Assembly (NCBI GenBank): GCA_017625755.1
Contig: JAGAKG010000028.1
Coordinates: forward strand, 1 to 64,000
Length of the DNA: 64,000 nucleotides
Direction of reading: 5' to 3'
Source: Clostridia bacterium
Lineage (GTDB): Bacteria > Bacillota > Clostridia > Oscillospirales > CAG-272
Position 1 is the first letter of the stretch; every line of letters starts with the position of its first letter. Both the position numbers and the translations under genes were made by a program. Positions 42,956 to 52,652 of the stretch are shown one piece after another. A model generated the notes under the pieces. That model was not told the DNA's origin, made no database searches, and saw only the letters and a list, made by a program, of their open reading frames with translations.

Positions 42956-45814
42956 ATGAAAAAGGAAAGTTCTTCCCTCCGCAAGCTCATCTCGGCACTC
43001 GATACGGATCTCACCGAGTACCGTCCCATACCGTTCTGGAGTTGGAATAACGAGATTGACGAAAACGAACTCTTGAAGCAGATAGAGGAAATGAACACCG
43101 CAGGTATCGGCGGATTTATTGTGCACGCGCGAACAGGACTGAAAACCGAGTATCTCGGAGAAAAGTGGTTTTCCTGCATAGCCACCTGTCTCAAAAAAGC
43201 GCGTGAGCTGGGACTTCGGGCGTGGATATACGACGAAAACGGCTGGCCCAGCGGCTTCGTTGGCGGAAAGTTGCTTGAAAATCCGGATTGGCGCGCCCAC
43301 TTTCTTGAATATAAGGTAACAGACTTTTTTGATACCGAGGCATTCTGCGTGTTCAAAAAAACTGACGGAAAATTCACGCGTATTTGCGTATCGGAGGAAA
43401 ATCAGGGAAAATATCATTGCGTGTATCTGCGAATCAGCCCCGCAAATACCGATATTCTCAACCCCGAGGTAGTCGATGCTTTTATAGCCGAAACTCACGA
43501 GGAATATTACAGAAGATTTGCGGAAAGCTTTGGGCGCGAGCTTGTGGGCTTTTTCACCGACGAGCCGCAGTATTACCGACAGGAGACTCCCTATACCCCC
43601 GTCGCCGCTCCGATATTTACTGAAAGATACAACGAGGATATACGCGACGGTCTTATTTATCTCTTTTTGACCGAACCCGAAGGATATCTTTTCAGAACCC
43701 GTTATTTTAATCTGTTAAACGAGCTTTATGTAAACAATTTCTATAAAAAGCTTTATGATTGGTGCGAAGCGCACAACTGTATGCTCACGGGACACTCACT
43801 TGACGAAAACAGTGCGCGCAGGCAAATGCTTGGCGGCGCGGGTGTTATGCCTACATACGAATACGAGCATATTCCCGGTATCGACTGCCTCGGACGCGAC
43901 TGCAAGACTGAGCTTCTCGCAAAGCAGGTCGGCAGCGTTGCCTCTCAGCTCGGTATAAAGCATGTGCTGACAGAAACCTTTGCATGTAGCGGATTTGATG
44001 TAACTCCGTTGGAGCTTAAAAGCATTGCGGATTTTCAGTATTTCAACGGCGTGAGCCTTATGTGCCACCACCTCTATCCGTATTCCTTTGCATCAGGCGC
44101 AAAGTACGACCATCCTCCCGTTTTTTCCAGACACGGAAATTGGTTTGATAAATTCAGAAGCTTCAACGATTATTTCACTCGGCTCGGCTTTATCGTCTCA
44201 GGCACAGATGAGCACTGCGACGCACTTATTATCCACCCGATGCGCGACATTTATCTCGACTATACATGGCACAGCGACGGAGCGGGCGACAAAAAAACCG
44301 ATGATGACTTTAACGAGCTTTTGATGACTCTCCGCAAAAACGGCGTCACCTATCAGCTTGCCGATGAAAAAATTCTTGAAAAGTACGGAAAGTGCGTCAA
44401 CCGACGACTGATTGTCGGAAACCGCTCTTACGATACGGTAATTCTGCCAGCAACAAGAACGATCTCCTCGTCCACCCTCGGGCTTTTGCGTCTCTTCGGC
44501 GGAAGACTTTGTATCATAGAGAAGCCCTATCTCGTCGATGGAATCAAAGCCGAGGTCCCGCTCACACAAACCGTTTCGCTTGATGGAATAATAGAGTCTA
44601 CGCGTTTTTCGTTCTCGTGTCAGGACGGTCTTTGCGGGCTGAGCGCGAGAGAAGGCGAGCTTGGGGATTTTCTGTTCATAAAGAATTATTCCCGTACCGA
44701 AAGCTCTCATATATCAATGAAAGGAATCGCCGAAAAATATCTGGCGCTCGACCTTACCGATATGTCAATCAGAAAAATTTCAAACGAAATGACGGTTGAA
44801 AAATGCGGCGGGCTGGTACTGATGAGAGATGAAATCGCCGAGGATGTGAGATATCTCGAAAAAACAGAGGATATCACGGAGCAATTTGCACTGACGGCAA
44901 TTACCGAAAACTATCTCGTGCTTGACAACGGGTACCTGAGCTACGACGGAAAAGCTTTTGGGGAGCTACTCCCTTTGCAAAGGATTTCCGAAGATCTTCT
45001 CCGCCTTGATTACAAGGGCAGAGTTTTCATAAAATATCGCTTTTTCTGCGCCGATGTTCTCCCTATTAAGCTGATTCTCGAACGAGAAAAATACATCTCT
45101 GTGAGTGTTAACGGAAAGGATTTTTCACTTTGCGACAGCGATTTTGACATCAATTTTGTGGAAGCGGAGATAGGAGAATATCTTTGCGAGGGCGAAAACG
45201 AGATAATCTATTCGCTTGATTACCATCAGCACGACGGTGTTCGCTTCGCGCTCTTCGATCCACTCGCAACCGAGAGCCTGCGCAACTGCTTATATTACGA
45301 CACAAATCTTGAGAGCGTATACCTCAAGGGAGATTTCACGCTTGACGAAAAGCTCGTAATACATAAGAGAACAGCGTTACCGTTTATCCGCTCGGATAAT
45401 TTCAAAAGAGGATATCCTTTCTTTAAGGGCGAGCTGACCGTCAGGGGGAAATACAGCTTCAACGGCGAGGGAGACAGAATTTTGTCTCTCGACGACGGAA
45501 GATTCCTTGTGGCCGACATATTCATAAACGGCAAGAAAACGGATATGGTCACCTCAACTCAAAGAAACATAACCGATATGTTAAGGCTTGGTGAGAACGA
45601 TATTGAGATAGCTCTGCGGTCAAGTCTGCGCAACCTGTTCGGTCCGCATCACTGCGCAAACAACCCCGAGCCTATGAGCGTACACCCCTCCCTATTCACC
45701 TTCAGAGGCAAATGGCGCGACGGTATAGCGCAGGGCTATACACCAAAATATCAGTGTGTTCCCTTCGGTCTTGATTCGATTCGTATGATAACCCGAATTC
45801 TTGAAAACGGATAA
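42956..45814 (+). CDS. GH106-like glycoside hydrolase (alpha-L-rhamnosidase type)
   Basis: A 952-residue protein with the glycoside hydrolase family 106 layout. N-terminal motifs PIPFWSWNNEIDENELLKQI, GIGGFIVHARTGLKTEYL and LRAWIYDENGWPSGFVGG are characteristic of the TIM-barrel. Further conserved parts are GRELVGFFTDEPQYY and the C-terminal beta-sandwich domains. No signal peptide is seen, so it likely acts on imported oligosaccharides. Rhamnosidase is the typical activity, but substrate is not certain. It starts at GGAGAATATTATG and stands alone; no transporter is adjacent. Confidence 0.85.
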   Translation: MKKESSSLRKLISALDTDLTEYRPIPFWSWNNEIDENELLKQIEEMNTAGIGGFIVHARTGLKTEYLGEKWFSCIATCLKKARELGLRAWIYDENGWPSGFVGGKLLENPDWRAHFLEYKVTDFFDTEAFCVFKKTDGKFTRICVSEENQGKYHCVYLRISPANTDILNPEVVDAFIAETHEEYYRRFAESFGRELVGFFTDEPQYYRQETPYTPVAAPIFTERYNEDIRDGLIYLFLTEPEGYLFRTRYFNLLNELYVNNFYKKLYDWCEAHNCMLTGHSLDENSARRQMLGGAGVMPTYEYEHIPGIDCLGRDCKTELLAKQVGSVASQLGIKHVLTETFACSGFDVTPLELKSIADFQYFNGVSLMCHHLYPYSFASGAKYDHPPVFSRHGNWFDKFRSFNDYFTRLGFIVSGTDEHCDALIIHPMRDIYLDYTWHSDGAGDKKTDDDFNELLMTLRKNGVTYQLADEKILEKYGKCVNRRLIVGNRSYDTVILPATRTISSSTLGLLRLFGGRLCIIEKPYLVDGIKAEVPLTQTVSLDGIIESTRFSFSCQDGLCGLSAREGELGDFLFIKNYSRTESSHISMKGIAEKYLALDLTDMSIRKISNEMTVEKCGGLVLMRDEIAEDVRYLEKTEDITEQFALTAITENYLVLDNGYLSYDGKAFGELLPLQRISEDLLRLDYKGRVFIKYRFFCADVLPIKLILEREKYISVSVNGKDFSLCDSDFDINFVEAEIGEYLCEGENEIIYSLDYHQHDGVRFALFDPLATESLRNCLYYDTNLESVYLKGDFTLDEKLVIHKRTALPFIRSDNFKRGYPFFKGELTVRGKYSFNGEGDRILSLDDGRFLVADIFINGKKTDMVTSTQRNITDMLRLGENDIEIALRSSLRNLFGPHHCANNPEPMSVHPSLFTFRGKWRDGIAQGYTPKYQCVPFGLDSIRMITRILENG

Positions 45815-45881
45815 TTGAACTTTTTGAAAAATCAAGGGGGAAAAGGACTAAAAATTTTAATTTTATTTGTTAAAATTGCCT

Positions 45882-45911
45882 ATGACAATTTTCTTCAAAA
45901 AATGTTATAAT
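45882..45911 (+). promoter_or_regulatory. Promoter of the CarD-family gene
   Basis: ATGACA at 45882-45887 and TATAAT at 45906-45911, 18-bp spacing. Confidence 0.6.
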
Positions 45912-45958
45912 TAAGACACTGGGAACACACGATTTTTGAGAAAGCTTGAGGTTATCAA

Positions 45959-46471
45959 ATGTTCGACATCGGAAGCTATGTGAGCTACCGCTCTGAGGGA
46001 GTTTGTAAAATATCTGATATACGCAGAGAGAATTTCGGCGCGCTCGGCAAGGAAACTCTCTATTATGTCCTCACGCCCATAGGCGACGAAAAGTCTACCT
46101 TTTTCGTACCGACGGATAACGAAAAACTCGTTTCTATGATGAGAAAGGTTCTGTCCGAGGACGAGATATACGAGCTTATCCGAGAAGTTGCGAAGCGCGA
46201 ATACGAGTGGATAGACGACTCCAAGCGCAGAGGCGCGCACTTCAAGGAAATACTCGCAAACGGCGAGCGTGAGGAGCTTGTCTTTCTGGTGCGTTGCGTA
46301 AATCGCCATATCTATGAGCAGACCGCCGCGGGCAAAAAGGTATATGTCACCGATATCAGCGCTATGAAAAGGGCTAACAAGCTTCTTTTCGACGAGTTCT
46401 CAAGAATAATTCCTATGTCCTCCCCCGAGGATATGACCGCTTTGATAGAAAAAATTTGCAACGAGAAGTAA
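45959..46471 (+). CDS. CarD/CdnL-family transcription regulator
   Basis: A 170-residue protein. The N-terminal CarD_TRCF-type RNA polymerase interaction domain starts with FDIGSYVSYRSEGVCKI and contains the beta sheet up to about residue 60; the C-terminal helical domain has EYEWIDDSKRRGAHFKEIL and AGKKVYVTDISAMKRANKLL. Such proteins bind the RNA polymerase beta subunit and stabilise open promoter complexes. It has its own promoter and terminator. Confidence 0.92.
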   Translation: MFDIGSYVSYRSEGVCKISDIRRENFGALGKETLYYVLTPIGDEKSTFFVPTDNEKLVSMMRKVLSEDEIYELIREVAKREYEWIDDSKRRGAHFKEILANGEREELVFLVRCVNRHIYEQTAAGKKVYVTDISAMKRANKLLFDEFSRIIPMSSPEDMTALIEKICNEK

Positions 46472-46517
46472 AGACACGCAAAAATCGTGTAAAACAAACC
46501 TCGTAAACAGTTATAAG

Positions 46518-46558
46518 AAACGACTGTCGGCAGAAAAAACTCCGACGGTCGTTTTTTT
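46518..46558 (+). terminator. Terminator of the CarD-family gene
   Basis: ACGACTGTCGG and CCGACGGTCGT flank an 11-nt loop and are followed by seven T. Confidence 0.9.
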
Positions 46559-46570
46559 AATGAAAATCTG

Positions 46571-46599
46571 TTGTAAATGTATGAATTATATGGTAAAAT
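46571..46599 (+). promoter_or_regulatory. Promoter of the YifB/ComM-like gene
   Basis: TTGTAA at 46571-46576 and TAAAAT at 46594-46599, 17-bp spacing. Confidence 0.65.
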
Positions 46600-46634
46600 A
46601 TTAATATTATATTTGATGTACGAAAGGATATAAT

Positions 46635-48176
46635 ATGCTTTCAACAGTTTTAAGCGCGGGGTTATTCGGAATTGACGGATACATCGTAACCGTTGAATGT
46701 AATTCTCAGGCGCGTATACCCGAATTTGACCTTGTCGGACTTCCCGACCTTGCCGTCAAAGAGGCTAAGGAAAGAGTTCGCACGGCGTGTGAGAACAGCG
46801 GCTTCCGCTTTCCCGCACTCGCGCTCACTCTCAATCTCGCTCCCGCCGACAGGCGGAAGGAAGGCTCGGCACTCGACACGGCGATACTGCTCTCTATTCT
46901 CCGTTGCGGCGGAATAGTCCGCCACGAGGTGGATTTTTCAGATAAATGCTTCACGGGAGAGCTTTCTCTTTCGGGTAAGCTCCGCCCTGTCCGCGGCGTT
47001 CTCTGTATGTGCGCGGCGGCAAAGGACGCAGGGCTGCGCGAGTTTTACGCCCCTGCCGAAAACGCGGCGGAAGCCGCGGCAGTCGAGGGGATAACCGTAT
47101 ACTCGATAGACACTGTAAGACAGCTCGTTGAGCATCTCAATGGAGTATCCCGCCTTGAGCCCGTGAAATACAACGGCGCGTCAGCTGCCGACGGCGAGCG
47201 GCTTATGGGTATAGACTTTTCCGATGTGAGAGGTCAGGCAATGGCGAAGCGAGCTATGGAGATAGCCGCCGCGGGTGGACATAACATACTCCTCATAGGT
47301 CCCCCGGGTACGGGCAAGTCAATGCTCGCGAAGCGTCTGCCCACGATCCTGCCGCCTATGACATTTGACGAGGCGATAGAAACGACAAAGATACACTCGG
47401 TATCGGGTACTCTGCCCGAGAATATATCTCTGCTATCGGCACGCCCCTTCCGCTCGCCGCATCACACGATGAGCACGGTAAGCCTTGTGGGCGGCGGTAT
47501 CAATCCCCTGCCGGGCGAGGTATCGCTCTCGCACAACGGCGTCCTTTTTCTCGACGAGCTTCCCGAGTTTCCCAAGGCGGTCACCGACGCGCTCCGTCAG
47601 CCCGTTGAGGACAGACGCGTGACGATAACCCGCGCAAACGGACGCGTGACCTATCCCTGCTCCTTTATGCTCGTGGGAGCTATGAATCCCTGCCGTTGCG
47701 GATATTTCGGTCACCCGACGCAGAAATGCACCTGCTCGGCGCTTGATGTAAAGAGATACATATCCAAAATAAGCGGGCCTATGCTCGACAGAATAGATAT
47801 TCAGATAGAGCTTCCCTCGCTCTCATACGACGAGATAAATCAGTCGGGCGAGAAAGCCGAGACCTCGGCTCAGATACGCGAGCGTGTTATCGCCGCGAGA
47901 AAATTTTCACGCGAAAGGCTTGGGGAGAACAGCAAGATTTTCTGCAACGCTCAGCTCAGCGCGGCGGATATATCCAAATACTGCAAGATGACCGACAGCG
48001 CCTCGCTTTTGCTCAAGGCGGCTTATGAAAAAATGGGAATGTCTGTCCGCGGATACGACAGAATAATGCGCGTGGCGAGAACTATCGCCGACCTCGACAG
48101 AAGCGAGGTAATAGACGCAAAGCATATCGCCGAGGCGATACAGTACCGCAGTCTCGATAAAAAATATTGGGGGTAA
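46635..48176 (+). CDS. YifB/ComM-family magnesium chelatase-like AAA+ ATPase
   Basis: A 513-residue protein. The N-terminal ChlI-like domain includes GIDGYIVTVECNSQARIPEFD and IVGLPD-like FDLVGLPDLAVKEAKERV. AAA+ motifs are Walker A GPPGTGKSML, Walker B VLFLDELPEFPK, and a zinc-like CNPCRCGYFGHPTQKC-type loop (MNPCRCGYFGHPTQKCTC). ComM is a branch-migration helicase in transformation of some species; in Firmicutes the role is unproven. The next gene begins one base after its stop, so it may lead the following operon. Confidence 0.92.
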   Translation: MLSTVLSAGLFGIDGYIVTVECNSQARIPEFDLVGLPDLAVKEAKERVRTACENSGFRFPALALTLNLAPADRRKEGSALDTAILLSILRCGGIVRHEVDFSDKCFTGELSLSGKLRPVRGVLCMCAAAKDAGLREFYAPAENAAEAAAVEGITVYSIDTVRQLVEHLNGVSRLEPVKYNGASAADGERLMGIDFSDVRGQAMAKRAMEIAAAGGHNILLIGPPGTGKSMLAKRLPTILPPMTFDEAIETTKIHSVSGTLPENISLLSARPFRSPHHTMSTVSLVGGGINPLPGEVSLSHNGVLFLDELPEFPKAVTDALRQPVEDRRVTITRANGRVTYPCSFMLVGAMNPCRCGYFGHPTQKCTCSALDVKRYISKISGPMLDRIDIQIELPSLSYDEINQSGEKAETSAQIRERVIAARKFSRERLGENSKIFCNAQLSAADISKYCKMTDSASLLLKAAYEKMGMSVRGYDRIMRVARTIADLDRSEVIDAKHIAEAIQYRSLDKKYWG

Positions 48177-48177
48177 T

Positions 48178-49224
48178 ATGGAACTCAAACGGCTTATAAC
48201 CTCGCTCTGCTCGCTTATGTCTGTTTCGGGACACGAGCAGTACAGCTACGAGGCGGTATCCTCACTCGTGGGGAAATATTTTGATGAAATAAAGAGCGAC
48301 GGCGTTGGCAATATTCTGCTCGTTCGCAGATGCGGAAAGGAAAACGCCGCTAAAATAATGATAGATACGCACTTCGACGAGATAGGTATGCTCGTCACAA
48401 AGATACACGAGGGCGGATTTCTCAGCGTAACATCGGTGGGCGGACTCGACCTCTCTATCCTTCAGGCGACCGATGTCGTAATATACGGCAGGGAGACTAT
48501 CACAGGCGTGATAGCCTCAACCCCGCCTCACCTGAAAAAGGATAAAAGCGCTAAAAAGCTCACCGAGCTGTCCGAGCTGCTCATCGACACGGGATATGAA
48601 AAAGAGGAGCTTGAAAAAATAGTATCGGTGGGAACTCCCGTCGGCTTTTCCCCCGTATACACCGAGCTTCTCGGCGACCGTATGTGCGGCAAGAGCTTTG
48701 ACAACAAGGCGTGCGCCGCGGCGGCTATTTACGCGCTTTCAAAGATTGACAGGGCTAATCTCGCCGCAGATGTTTATCTGCTCCTCTCCTGCCACGAGGA
48801 AACACTTCCCACGGGCGGAGTAGCGGCGGGCGCCTTTGCCGTAGAGCCCGATTACGCTATGGTAATAGATGTGAACCTCGCGAGGGTACCCGACACACCG
48901 AGGCACGAAACGGTCGATTTTGACGCGGGTGTTTCGATATCAATATCGGCTGTTACCGACAAGCGCCTCACGAGAGCCGTCGAACAGCTTTGCCGAGAAA
49001 AGAAGATAAAATACACGCGCGTTGCCGCGCCCTCAAGCACTGGAACAAATACCCCAGCCCTCAATCTAACGGGGCGCGGAGTGCCTACGGTCGATATAGG
49101 GCTTCCGCTAAAGAGTATGCACACATACAACGAGGTGCTGTGTATTGGCGATGTTCTGGAGCTTTCTGCCCTGGTGCGTGAGTTCGTTTGCTCAGAAAAA
49201 ATAAGGGAGGGCTTTGCGATATGA
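48178..49224 (+). CDS. M42-family metallopeptidase (first of three)
   Basis: A 348-residue M42 aminopeptidase-like protein. Metal-site features include MIDTHFDEIGMLV, DRMCGKSFDNKACAAAAIYAL, CHEETLPTGG and a late MHTYNEV. The usual DDRxGC is DNKACA here, so it is the most divergent of the set, but the ligands remain plausible. It may hydrolyse peptides or be a regulatory paralogue. It overlaps the next gene by 4 nt (ATGA). Confidence 0.88.
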   Translation: MELKRLITSLCSLMSVSGHEQYSYEAVSSLVGKYFDEIKSDGVGNILLVRRCGKENAAKIMIDTHFDEIGMLVTKIHEGGFLSVTSVGGLDLSILQATDVVIYGRETITGVIASTPPHLKKDKSAKKLTELSELLIDTGYEKEELEKIVSVGTPVGFSPVYTELLGDRMCGKSFDNKACAAAAIYALSKIDRANLAADVYLLLSCHEETLPTGGVAAGAFAVEPDYAMVIDVNLARVPDTPRHETVDFDAGVSISISAVTDKRLTRAVEQLCREKKIKYTRVAAPSSTGTNTPALNLTGRGVPTVDIGLPLKSMHTYNEVLCIGDVLELSALVREFVCSEKIREGFAI

Positions 49225-50291
49225 CAAAATATACCGACATAGAGCTTCTCCGTCAGCTTTGTCTGCTCTTTGGCCCGTCGGGCTGTGAGGACAATGTGGC
49301 TGATTTCATCAGGGAGCAGATATCCGACACCTGCGACGAAATCTATACCGACAGACTCGGAAGCCTTATCGCCTATATTGGAAGCGGTAAGAGCGACAGA
49401 CAGAGACTTATGATCTCCGCGCATATGGACGAGGTCGGATTTATGATAAACGAGATATGCGACGACGGATATCTCAAATTTGAGACGCTCGGCGGAATAG
49501 ACCCAAGCGTCCTCTGCGGAAAAAATGTCACACTTGGTGACGAGGTCAACAAAATAAAGGGAGTTATCGCGTCAAAGGCGATACACCACAAAAAGCGTGA
49601 CGAAAGGCTTAACATCACCCCCGTGTCGGATATGTATATCGACATAGGGCTCTCCTCGAGGGAGGATGTTCTCAAATATCTCGACATCGGCGCTTACGGC
49701 ACCTTCGACTCGGAGTTTATCCGCTTCGGCAAGGACGGTCGCAAGATAAAATCAAAGGCACTCGACGACCGACTCGGTTGCGCCGTAATGATAGAAGCAA
49801 TGCGCGCGCTCTATCCCGAAAGAGACTCGCTTCCTATGGATATATATTTCTGCTTCACGGTTCGCGAGGAGATAGGAATATCGGGAGCGCAGGTCGCGGC
49901 AAACACGATAAAGCCCGATTTCGCGATAGTGCTTGAAACGACGGCGGTCGCGGATATCGCGGGTGTTGCCGACTCGGCAAAGGTCGCAATTCAAGGAGAG
50001 GGCGGAGCTATCTCGCTTATGGACCGCTCTACGATATACGACAGAGAGCTTGTCGAATTCGCGCTTGATGTGGCAAAGAAAAACTCTGTCAAGGCGCAGA
50101 TAAAGAAATATGTATCTGGTGGAAACGACGCCTCTCATATCCACAAGAGCGGAGTAGGCGTGAGAACTCTCGCGCTCTCAGCCCCCACGAGATATCTTCA
50201 CTCCCCCGCCTGCGTCGTTGACGCCGAGGACTACTATTCGATCCTCTCGCTCGTGGACGCTATGCTTCGCGAGTGGAAATTCGCAGATTAA
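49221..50291 (+). CDS. M42-family metallopeptidase (second)
   Basis: A 356-residue M42 protein with the full set of expected residues: SAHMDEVGFMI, LDDRLGCAVM, VREEIGISGAQ and GNDASHIHKSGVGVRTLALS with RYLHSP. Family members are cobalt/zinc glutamyl or broad-specificity aminopeptidases forming tetrahedral dodecamers. Start 49221 is chosen on GGGAGGG upstream and the ATGA overlap. A 14-nt gap separates it from the third member. Confidence 0.93.
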   Translation: MTKYTDIELLRQLCLLFGPSGCEDNVADFIREQISDTCDEIYTDRLGSLIAYIGSGKSDRQRLMISAHMDEVGFMINEICDDGYLKFETLGGIDPSVLCGKNVTLGDEVNKIKGVIASKAIHHKKRDERLNITPVSDMYIDIGLSSREDVLKYLDIGAYGTFDSEFIRFGKDGRKIKSKALDDRLGCAVMIEAMRALYPERDSLPMDIYFCFTVREEIGISGAQVAANTIKPDFAIVLETTAVADIAGVADSAKVAIQGEGGAISLMDRSTIYDRELVEFALDVAKKNSVKAQIKKYVSGGNDASHIHKSGVGVRTLALSAPTRYLHSPACVVDAEDYYSILSLVDAMLREWKFAD

Positions 50292-50305
50292 AAGGAGAAC
50301 CGACT

Positions 50306-51313
50306 ATGTATAATACATTAAAGACACTTTGCCTTATCCCCTCAATCTCGGGACGCGAGGAGCGGATAAGAGAAAAGATAAAGGAAATGATATCCCCGCT
50401 TGCAGACGAATGCTATACCGATAACCTTGGCAACCTTATCGCCGTCAAGCGCGGCAACACCAAGGATAGCGACAGCAAAAAGAAGATAATGCTCTGCGCC
50501 CACATGGACGAGATAGGCTTTATCGTTACCTATATAGAGGAAAAGGGATTTATACGCGTATCCACCGTTGGCGGTATCAATCTCGTCGCTTCCTCCTGCT
50601 CACAGGTGATATCAGAGAGAGGGGTCAAAGGCGTTCTCGTTCCCGAGAGCGGAGTCAAGGCGGCTGATTTCTCGGCGGATAAATTCGTCATAGATATCGG
50701 CGCAAAGAGCCGAAAGGAAGCAGAGAGACGGGTGAAGATAGGCGACTTTTTCGTGGTTAATCCCTCTCTTGCAAGGCTTTGCGGAAGCAGAGTATGCGGC
50801 CGTCCGATAGACGACAGAATAGGCTGCGCCGTAATGATAAAGCTGGCAGAGTCGCTTAAGGATAAGCCCTGCGCTCACGATATATATTACGCCTTCTCGG
50901 TTCAGGAGGAGGTCGGTTGCAGAGGAGCAAAGCCCGCGGCGTTCGGTATCTCTCCCGATTACGCGCTCGTATACGATGTTGCGGGAACGGGCGACACGCT
51001 CGGCGCGAAGCCTATGGAGTGCGCGGTGGGTCACGGCGCGGCTATCAAGATAAAGGACAGCTCGGTAATATGCCACAGCGAGGTGGTTGACAGACTTCGC
51101 TCTGTCGCAGAGGAAAAGGGTATTCCCCACCAGCTTGAAATACTCACATACGGCGGAACCGACACAAGCTCAATACAGATGTCAGGCTTTGGCTGTCGCG
51201 CGGGCGCGCTCTCGATACCCACGAGATATATCCACTCCTCAGTCGAGATGGCAGACATCGCCGACGCAGAGGCGTGCGTGGCTCTGAGCGAGGCATTTAT
51301 AGAAAGCATATAA
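50306..51313 (+). CDS. M42-family metallopeptidase (third)
   Basis: A 335-residue M42 protein with CAHMDEIGFIVT, IDDRIGCAVM, VQEEVGCRGAK, GTDTSSIQMSGFG and PTRYIHSSVE. Start 50306 follows AAAGGAG. The three tandem paralogues share a direction and tight spacing, which suggests a heteromeric complex or functional divergence after duplication. Confidence 0.92.
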   Translation: MYNTLKTLCLIPSISGREERIREKIKEMISPLADECYTDNLGNLIAVKRGNTKDSDSKKKIMLCAHMDEIGFIVTYIEEKGFIRVSTVGGINLVASSCSQVISERGVKGVLVPESGVKAADFSADKFVIDIGAKSRKEAERRVKIGDFFVVNPSLARLCGSRVCGRPIDDRIGCAVMIKLAESLKDKPCAHDIYYAFSVQEEVGCRGAKPAAFGISPDYALVYDVAGTGDTLGAKPMECAVGHGAAIKIKDSSVICHSEVVDRLRSVAEEKGIPHQLEILTYGGTDTSSIQMSGFGCRAGALSIPTRYIHSSVEMADIADAEACVALSEAFIESI

Positions 51314-51334
51314 TCAAATTAACGGAGATAAAAA

Positions 51335-52591
51335 ATGAACTTTTCACAGAGAATAACAGACCTCGCGGCAGAAGCCGAGCGCGCGCTTGCCGAGCGCTTT
51401 GCCGAGGTCGACGCGATATCCTTCGCAAACACGCAAAAAATAATGAGAGCCTTCGGCGAGCATCGCGTCAGCGAGGCTATGTTCAATCCCACGAGCGGAT
51501 ACGGATATGACGACAGAGGCAGAGACACGCTCGACAGAATATGGGCAGATGTTATGTGCGCGGAGTCGGCATTCGTGCGCCACAGTATAGTCAACGGAAC
51601 TCAGGCTCTCACAATAGGTCTTTTCGGACTTCTTCGCCCCGGAGACATTATGTTCTCAATCGCGGGTAAGCCCTACGACACGCTCGACGAGGTAATAGGC
51701 AACACGGGACACGCGGGAGACGGCTCTCTGCGCGATTTCGGGGTTGAGTATATGCAGGCAGACCTCGGAGAGGACGGAAGCTTTGACTTCGGCAGAACCC
51801 GCTCGGTGCTTGAGGAATACAAGGAAAAAATAAAGGTAGTATTCATTCAGCGCTAAAAGGGCTATCTCAACCGCAAAACGCTCAGCTCGGCGCAGATAGG
51901 CGAGGCGGTAAAGGTAGTCAAGTCGATATCTCCAAAAAGCTATGTCGTCGTCGACAACTGCTACGGAGAGTTCACCGAAACTCTTGAGCCGACGGCGTAC
52001 GGAGCGGATATGATAATCGGCTCGCTCATAAAGAACCCCGGCGGCGGAATGGCTGAGACGGGCGGATATATCGCGGGAGAGGCGAGAGCCGTTGAGCTTG
52101 CGTCGTACAGACTCACCTCTGTCGGCGTCGGCTGTGAGGTCGGCGCAACCCTCGGTCAGAACAAGAATATGTTCAAGGGGCTTTTCTACGCCCCCCACAC
52201 CACCGCTCAAGCGATAAAAACGGCGTATCTCGCGGCGTATATGTTTGACGCGCTCGGCTTTGAGGTCGAGCCCGCTTGGACAGAGCCGAGATACGATATA
52301 ATACAGACGGTAATAACCCGCTCGCCCGAAAAGCTCTGCGCCTTCTGCCGCGGAATTCAGGCAGGCTCGCCGATAGACTCCTTCGTCACACCCGAGCCCT
52401 GGGATATGCCCGGATATTCCGACAAGGTAATTATGGCGGCGGGCGCATTTACGCAGGGCTCGTCGATAGAGCTTTCAGCCGACGGCCCTCTCCGCCCCCC
52501 ATACACCGCTTATTTTCAGGGCGGACTTACCTATGAGAGCGGAAAGATAGGAATTATGTCTGCGGCTCAGGCAATGATAGACCTCAAATAA
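51335..52591 (+). pseudogene. Aluminium-resistance/methionine gamma-lyase-like gene, broken by a TAA
   Basis: A single frame of 418 sense-length codons, interrupted by a TAA at 51854-51856. Both sides belong to the PLP-dependent aluminium resistance family: HSIVNGTQALTIGLFGLLRPGD before it and SLIKNPGGGMAETGGYIAGE (PLP lysine) after it. The codon aligns in IQR-stop-KGY, where relatives have a small residue such as serine, so a TCA-to-TAA change explains it. No frame shift is seen. It could be a true pseudogene, a sequencing error or, less likely, recoding. An ATG at 52010 could start the second fragment, but it lacks the N-terminal half. Gap from the M42 gene is 21 nt. Confidence 0.85.
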
Positions 52592-52652
52592 AAGAATTGG
52601 GAGAAAAGCACTTCAAGCATACATATCCTGAACGGAAACGGAGTTGTAAAAA

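Noticed and set aside
51854..51856. Selenocysteine or pyrrolysine recoding at the internal stop
   Set aside because: The codon is TAA, not TGA or TAG, and there is no downstream structure to support recoding.
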